A stretch of DNA of 64,000 nt from assembly GCF_958453765.1 (NCBI RefSeq), contig NZ_CAUDZA010000001.1, positions 186,001-250,000 on the forward strand. Direction: 5' to 3'. The position numbers and the translations under genes were made by a program. Shown one piece after another: positions 61,070 to 64,000 of this stretch. Source of the DNA: Phascolarctobacterium_A succinatutens_B. Its GTDB lineage: Bacteria > Bacillota > Negativicutes > Acidaminococcales > Acidaminococcaceae. Positions within the stretch are counted from its first letter, which is position 1; each line of letters begins with the position of its first letter. The notes under the pieces were generated by a model. That model made no database searches, had not been told where the DNA came from, and was given only the letters and a program-made list of their open reading frames with translations.

Positions 61070-61879
61070 TTAAATAAACAAAGACTCCTGTTCTTTATCT
61101 AAGCGTTTTTGCGTAAGCTCCAAATATTCCTCTACATTATCAATCCCTATAAAATTACAGCCGTTGCGTAATGCTTCGACACCTGTTGTTCCCGAACCGC
61201 AAAACGGGTCCAGCACTATATAGCCGGCCTGTGTAGAAGCACGTAATATTCTTTCCAATAAATATTCCGGCTTCTGTGTAGGATGCTTGCCAAACTTCTT
61301 TTCCGAAGGCTTGGTAAGACTTCCCGTCCAGACATCCTTCATCTGCTTTCCGCCATTGATTTCTTTCATCAAGGCATAGTTAAAAAAGTATTTTGCTTTT
61401 TTATCATCCTTGCAAGCCCAGATGATTGTTTCCGTAGAATGCGTAAAGCAACGGCAGGCAAGATTTGGCGGCGGATTAGTTTTTTGCCACGTGATGTTAT
61501 TGATTATTCTAAAGCCTTCCTCTTCCAAAGCCATGCCAATCGAAAATATATTATGGAAAGTTCCCGATATCCAGATAGTGCCGTTGGGTTTAAGCACTTT
61601 TTTGCAGAGGTTTATCCAGCGTCGGTTAAATTGATGCTTGTTGGCTAACATGTGCTCTTTATCATCAACCATATCCCACGCAGCCTTATTTACAGAAACC
61701 ATTTTGCCACTACGGCAAGTAATGCCGTTATTACTTAAAAAGTAGGGCGGGTCTGCAAAGATTACGTCAACGGATTCAGGGCGAAGCTTTTGCAGCAGCT
61801 CAAATGTGTCACCTAGGAGCAGTTGTGCATTTTCAGTTTGGTAGAATACATATATTCCATTTTCGCACAACTGCCTCAT
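61070..61879 (-). CDS. DpnA/M.DpnIIB-type DNA adenine N6-methyltransferase (beta class)
   Basis: A 269-residue N6-adenine methyltransferase. The catalytic DPPY (residues 43-46, FADPPYFLSNNG) precedes the target-recognition region and the SAM motif LDPFCGSGTTG (about 223-233), the beta-class order. Long stretches (FNRRWINLCKKVLKPNGTIWISG, ITWQKTNPPPNLACR, HSTETIIWA, GKQMKDVWTGSLTK, HPTQKPEYLLERI) match what I know of DpnA of Streptococcus pneumoniae, which methylates A in GATC, including single-stranded DNA. A GCAGGAG ribosome site precedes the ATG. It follows a C-protein-like gene and has a matching operator in front. GATC specificity is inferred from resemblance. Confidence 0.87.
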   Translation of the reverse strand: MRQLCENGIYVFYQTENAQLLLGDTFELLQKLRPESVDVIFADPPYFLSNNGITCRSGKMVSVNKAAWDMVDDKEHMLANKHQFNRRWINLCKKVLKPNGTIWISGTFHNIFSIGMALEEEGFRIINNITWQKTNPPPNLACRCFTHSTETIIWACKDDKKAKYFFNYALMKEINGGKQMKDVWTGSLTKPSEKKFGKHPTQKPEYLLERILRASTQAGYIVLDPFCGSGTTGVEALRNGCNFIGIDNVEEYLELTQKRLDKEQESLFI

Positions 61880-61905
61880 AACAACACTCCTGCTTCGCTC
61901 GTCTT

Positions 61906-61921
61906 GTTTAATATATTAAAC
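61906..61921. promoter_or_regulatory. 16-bp palindromic operator in front of the methyltransferase gene
   Basis: GTTTAATATATTAAAC, identical to the site at 62137-62152. A minus-strand -10-like TAAACA overlaps its edge with a weak -35 (TTTATA) 17 bases upstream, the same geometry as at the regulator promoter. It lies 5 bases after the regulator stop codon. Confidence 0.7.
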
Positions 61922-61926
61922 TTTGA

Positions 61927-62115
61927 TTATAAAAAAAATTTGCTTATTGAACACTCTAGCGCTTCAGCAATTCTCACCAAGGTTTTCGTTGTAGTTACGG
62001 TGATTTTGCCATTTTCCAGTCCTATAATAATACTTTTAGATATTTTACTTCTTCTGGAAAGCTCTTCTTGTGTTAACCCCTTCAGTAATCTTTGCTTTCG
62101 TATTTGCAAAAGCAC
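61927..62115 (-). CDS. Small XRE/C-protein-like regulator of the methyltransferase
   Basis: A 62-residue helix-turn-helix protein (RKQRLLKGLTQEELSRRSKISKSIIIGLENGKITVTTTKTLVRIAEALECSISKFFL), almost nothing but the Cro-like domain, the size of restriction-modification controller (C) proteins. The ribosome site AGAGGTG suits the GTG at 62115; a GTG at 62124 overlaps it. Two copies of a 16-bp palindrome lie in its own promoter and in that of the methyltransferase it precedes, so it probably represses (or tunes) both. Divergent from the XRE-DpnI pair. Confidence 0.82.
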   Translation of the reverse strand: MLLQIRKQRLLKGLTQEELSRRSKISKSIIIGLENGKITVTTTKTLVRIAEALECSISKFFL

Positions 62116-62135
62116 TATAATCACCTCTACGTTTT

Positions 62136-62164
62136 AGTTTAATATATTAAACTTCTTCTGTCAA
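62136..62164 (-). promoter_or_regulatory. Autoregulated promoter of the small regulator
   Basis: On the minus strand TTGACA (62159-62164), 17-base spacer, TAAACT (62136-62141). The palindrome GTTTAATATATTAAAC (62137-62152) fills the spacer and overlaps the -10, so a bound repressor would block RNA polymerase. Confidence 0.75.
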
Positions 62165-62182
62165 TAGAATGTCTTTAAAATC

Positions 62183-62211
62183 TTGAATTAATTATAAATG
62201 TATAATATACT
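62183..62211 (+). promoter_or_regulatory. Promoter of the xre-dpnI operon
   Basis: TTGAAT (62183-62188), 17-base spacer, TATACT (62206-62211). It is divergent from the regulator promoter, the -35 elements being about 20 bases apart; no palindrome copy lies within it. Confidence 0.65.
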
Positions 62212-62233
62212 AAGCGAAAAGGAGCTTTACATC

Positions 62234-62608
62234 ATGGAACTGAAAACATTCATTAATTCATATCGGGCAGAACATAATTTAACTATGGAGCAATTTGCTA
62301 AATCAGCTTCACTTTCCAAAGGATATATATCAATGCTAGAAAAAGGCTATAATCCCCAAACAGGGAAAAAAATTATACCCTCTATCAGCGCTTTGAACAA
62401 TATTGCCATAGCAACAGGAACCGACCTGGACCATTTACTGAAAATCATAGATGACATTGAAGTTTCCCTAGATTCTCCGGCTCAGGATTTAATTATTTCT
62501 AATCCTCAAGAAGAACAACTGATTATAGGTTATCGAAATTTAACAACAGCCAATCAAAAAGAGTTGCTGGCATATCTTGATATGAAGCTCAATATGCAAA
62601 CAAAATAA
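62234..62608 (+). CDS. XRE family regulator preceding the DpnI-like gene
   Basis: A 124-residue protein: Cro/C1 helix-turn-helix (residues about 5-75, with LTMEQFAKSASLSKGYISMLEKG) and a C-terminal helical tail. It is different from the 62-residue regulator on the other strand. The ATG at 62234 follows AAAAGGAG at 9 bases; the longer open frame upstream includes the -10 region. It is 33 bases before dpnI, so it is well placed to control dpnI and its own promoter. No operator for it was identified with confidence. Confidence 0.82.
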   Translation: MELKTFINSYRAEHNLTMEQFAKSASLSKGYISMLEKGYNPQTGKKIIPSISALNNIAIATGTDLDHLLKIIDDIEVSLDSPAQDLIISNPQEEQLIIGYRNLTTANQKELLAYLDMKLNMQTK

Positions 62609-62641
62609 ACATTTAGTGTTTTATTAATACAAGGTGAGCAA

Positions 62642-63415
62642 ATGAACTGCAACTTTAACACTGCCTTAACGCAAAGCTATCACAGCCAATCGCAAATCAT
62701 CCGTATTCTGACCGAAAGCTGGGTAAGCGAATATATGTATTGTCCCCACTGCGGGAATGCTTCACTTAATCACTTTCCCAACAACAAAGCTGTCGCTGAT
62801 TTCTACTGTCCTAACTGCAATAATGAATACGAGCTTAAAAGCAAAGCAGGAAGCATCGGTCACAAAATTGCCGATGGCGCTTATCATACATTTATTGACA
62901 GAATAACCAGCAACAACAATCCTGATTTTTTTATTTTGAATTACAGCAAGCAGCTTTTAACAGTAAACAATCTTTGGATTATTCCTAAGCATTTCTTTGT
63001 GCCTGACATCATCGAACAAAGAAAACCTTTATCCGATAATGCTCAGCGCAAGGGTTGGATTGGCTGCAATATTCTTATCGATAAAATTCCCAGTCAGGCC
63101 AAAATCGATATCATTCATAACAGTGTACCTGTCCCCCAAGAGCTGGTTCAGGCGCAAGTACAACAGGCATCCTTATTATATACGGCCAACCTAAGCTCCA
63201 GAGGCTGGTTTTTAGACATATTAAATTGCGTGAACAGCATCAAAACAGAAACGTTTTCGTTATCCGACATGTACCAGTTCGAAACGTTGCTGACAATCAA
63301 GCATCCTAATAATCACAATATCAAAGCTAAAATTCGTCAGCAATTACAGCTTCTCAGAGATAAAGGCTTTATTGATTTTCTGGATAGAGGTATCTATAAG
63401 AAAATAGTAAAATAG
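62642..63415 (+). CDS. dpnI: DpnI-type methyl-directed restriction endonuclease (Dam-replacing family)
   Basis: A 257-residue endonuclease that resembles DpnI along its length. Zinc ligands C34/C37 and C56/C59 flank the catalytic PD-(D/E)xK core D53, E64, K66 (ADFYC, ELKSK). Conserved segments include QRKPLS..AQRKGWIGCNI and SSRGWFLDILNC, and the C-terminal winged helix (about 185-257; MYQFETLL, IRQQLQLLRDKGFIDF) also binds DNA in DpnI. DpnI cuts GATC only when adenine is methylated, so it attacks Dam-modified foreign DNA. All catalytic residues look intact. The gene is more AT-rich than the 50s-kb genes, suggesting transfer. Confidence 0.92.
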   Translation: MNCNFNTALTQSYHSQSQIIRILTESWVSEYMYCPHCGNASLNHFPNNKAVADFYCPNCNNEYELKSKAGSIGHKIADGAYHTFIDRITSNNNPDFFILNYSKQLLTVNNLWIIPKHFFVPDIIEQRKPLSDNAQRKGWIGCNILIDKIPSQAKIDIIHNSVPVPQELVQAQVQQASLLYTANLSSRGWFLDILNCVNSIKTETFSLSDMYQFETLLTIKHPNNHNIKAKIRQQLQLLRDKGFIDFLDRGIYKKIVK

Positions 63416-63444
63416 TTTTGAGTTATTTTCTTGTCAGCTCCCGC

Positions 63445-63675
63445 TGCACCACTTGAACCACTTGCACCACTACTTTTGGTACAAACATAAAAACTGCGCC
63501 ACAACCCCTAATATATATCCCTGTAAGTAAAGTCTTCGTAAGGGTTTTAAAGCTTTATTTTATGCTATTTACAGCTAAAATAAGGCTCTTTATTTATATT
63601 ATATTAAAAATTACGAGCCACTGATTTTTCAGCAAAAAGGCTGAAAAAAGTGGTTCAACCGGTGCAACTGGTGCA
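63445..63675. repeat. Inverted clusters of a 9-bp iteron-like motif and a large hairpin
   Basis: Left: three copies of a 9-bp unit near TTGCACCAC (63445-63470). Right: the same unit in reverse, GTGGTTCAA, CCGGTGCAA, CTGGTGCAA (63650-63675). Between them is AT-rich sequence and a hairpin CCACT..TTTTTCAGC / GCTGAAAAA..AGTGG (63618-63653). This 365-bp region after dpnI contains no gene. Iterons of this sort often mark replication or partition sites of plasmids and small mobile elements; here this is inference. Confidence 0.5.
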
Positions 63676-63698
63676 AAACGCACCGTTAAAGCAGTATA

Positions 63699-63772
63699 CA
63701 AAAAGCTGCCTGCAAAAGGACCTCGTCCCTCCGCAGGCAGCTGTTGAGATATTGATGTATAAAGATGCTTGT
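63699..63772. repeat. Right copy of the 74-bp direct repeat; also terminator-like
   Basis: Same structure as 60902-60975: CAAAAAGCTGCCTGC, 17-base loop (with its own GGAC/GTCC stem), CCGCAGGCAGC and a related 31-base flank ending GATGCTTGT. On the minus strand the stem ends in TTTTT and would end the antitoxin-like transcript. Confidence 0.7.
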
Positions 63773-63780
63773 GATATTTT

Positions 63781-63987
63781 TTAATTCCACGAAAGCTCCA
63801 AATCCTTACGATTCTCAGCGCAATCAGTTAAGTAAAGATTTATCAAAACCTGATAAGGAATGCCCTTCTGAACCGCCAACGCTTTAAAATACTCTATTGT
63901 AGACGCATCAATATTAATTGTTATTTGCTTTTTCTTTTTCGCAAAAGGATTTTTTCTGGCATTAGTAAAATCATATTCTTCTCTCAT
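63781..63987 (-). CDS. BrnA/CopG-like ribbon-helix-helix antitoxin
   Basis: A 68-residue protein starting REEYDFTNARKNPFAKKKKQ, like BrnA-type antitoxins, followed by a ribbon-helix-helix (ITINIDASTIEYFKALAVQKGIPYQVLINLYLTDCA). In BrnT-BrnA systems the toxin BrnT, an RNase, lies directly upstream; here upstream is beyond the window edge, so the toxin is neither confirmed nor excluded. GTAGGTG precedes the ATG. The gene ends near the right copy of the 74-bp repeat. Confidence 0.7.
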   Translation of the reverse strand: MREEYDFTNARKNPFAKKKKQITINIDASTIEYFKALAVQKGIPYQVLINLYLTDCAENRKDLELSWN

Positions 63988-64000
63988 AATTACACCTACC

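Noticed and set aside
1..64000. CRISPR array, prophage or insertion sequence
   Set aside because: No regularly spaced repeats, cas genes, integrase, transposase or phage structural genes were seen. Mobile signs are limited to the 61-64 kb module and the MITE-like repeat.

Overview
The window reads as a chromosome segment of an anaerobic diderm member of the Firmicutes, class Negativicutes (an Acidaminococcaceae such as Phascolarctobacterium would fit; this is inference from gene content). Supporting points: a Firmicutes gene order (tRNA-Ser, SRP RNA, dnaX, ybaB, recR, bofA), a signal-peptide beta-barrel-like protein ending in Phe (outer membrane), two rubrerythrins, a HydE hydrogenase maturase, C5-pathway tetrapyrrole genes ending at uroporphyrinogen III/siroheme, and no respiratory oxidases.

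Layout. 0-3 kb: end of a thiazole-synthesis operon (thiF, thiG, thiH, TenI/ThiE-like). 3-13 kb: housekeeping genes (pyrophosphatase, alanine racemase, nicotinamidase, peptidase, HAD phosphatases, lipase-like hydrolase, M23 peptidase, lipid II/polysaccharide flippase) and an unannotatably short FeoB-associated Cys-rich protein. 13-21 kb: outer-membrane protein, reverse rubrerythrin, then a tight operon sirC-hemA-hemC-cobA/hemD-hemB-hemL. 21-28 kb: ECF S component, a DnaA-box cluster, Rrf2 regulator, cysK, then nifS-hydE-mnmA and a classical rubrerythrin. 28-41 kb, mostly minus strand: rlmH, HtrA, WalJ-like hydrolase, PerR-like regulator, FakA/DegV fatty acid kinase pair, LCP protein, CoA Nudix hydrolase, dicarboxylate symporter, bofA, recR, ybaB, dnaX. 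41-43 kb: siroheme reductase inserted on the opposite strand before the SRP RNA and tRNA-Ser. 43-51 kb: UspA, XRE regulator, three tandem paralogous FAD-linked oxidases separated in one place by a MITE-like repeat, and an alanine/Na+ symporter. 51-61 kb: ligA, pcrA, TtcA-like protein, EamA exporter, CrcB, HPt protein and a hybrid histidine kinase.

61-64 kb is the accessory part and the most interesting: a DpnA-type (GATC) adenine methyltransferase and a small C-protein-like regulator on one strand, diverging from an XRE regulator and a DpnI-type methyl-directed endonuclease on the other. DpnI cuts exactly the mark that DpnA-type enzymes make, so the two should be mutually lethal unless expression or specificity has changed. 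Two identical 16-bp palindromes sit at matching positions in the promoters of the regulator and the methyltransferase, the module is bracketed by 74-bp imperfect direct repeats, and it is followed by inverted 9-bp iterons and a BrnA-like antitoxin gene at the window edge. I think this is the candidate for an undescribed system.
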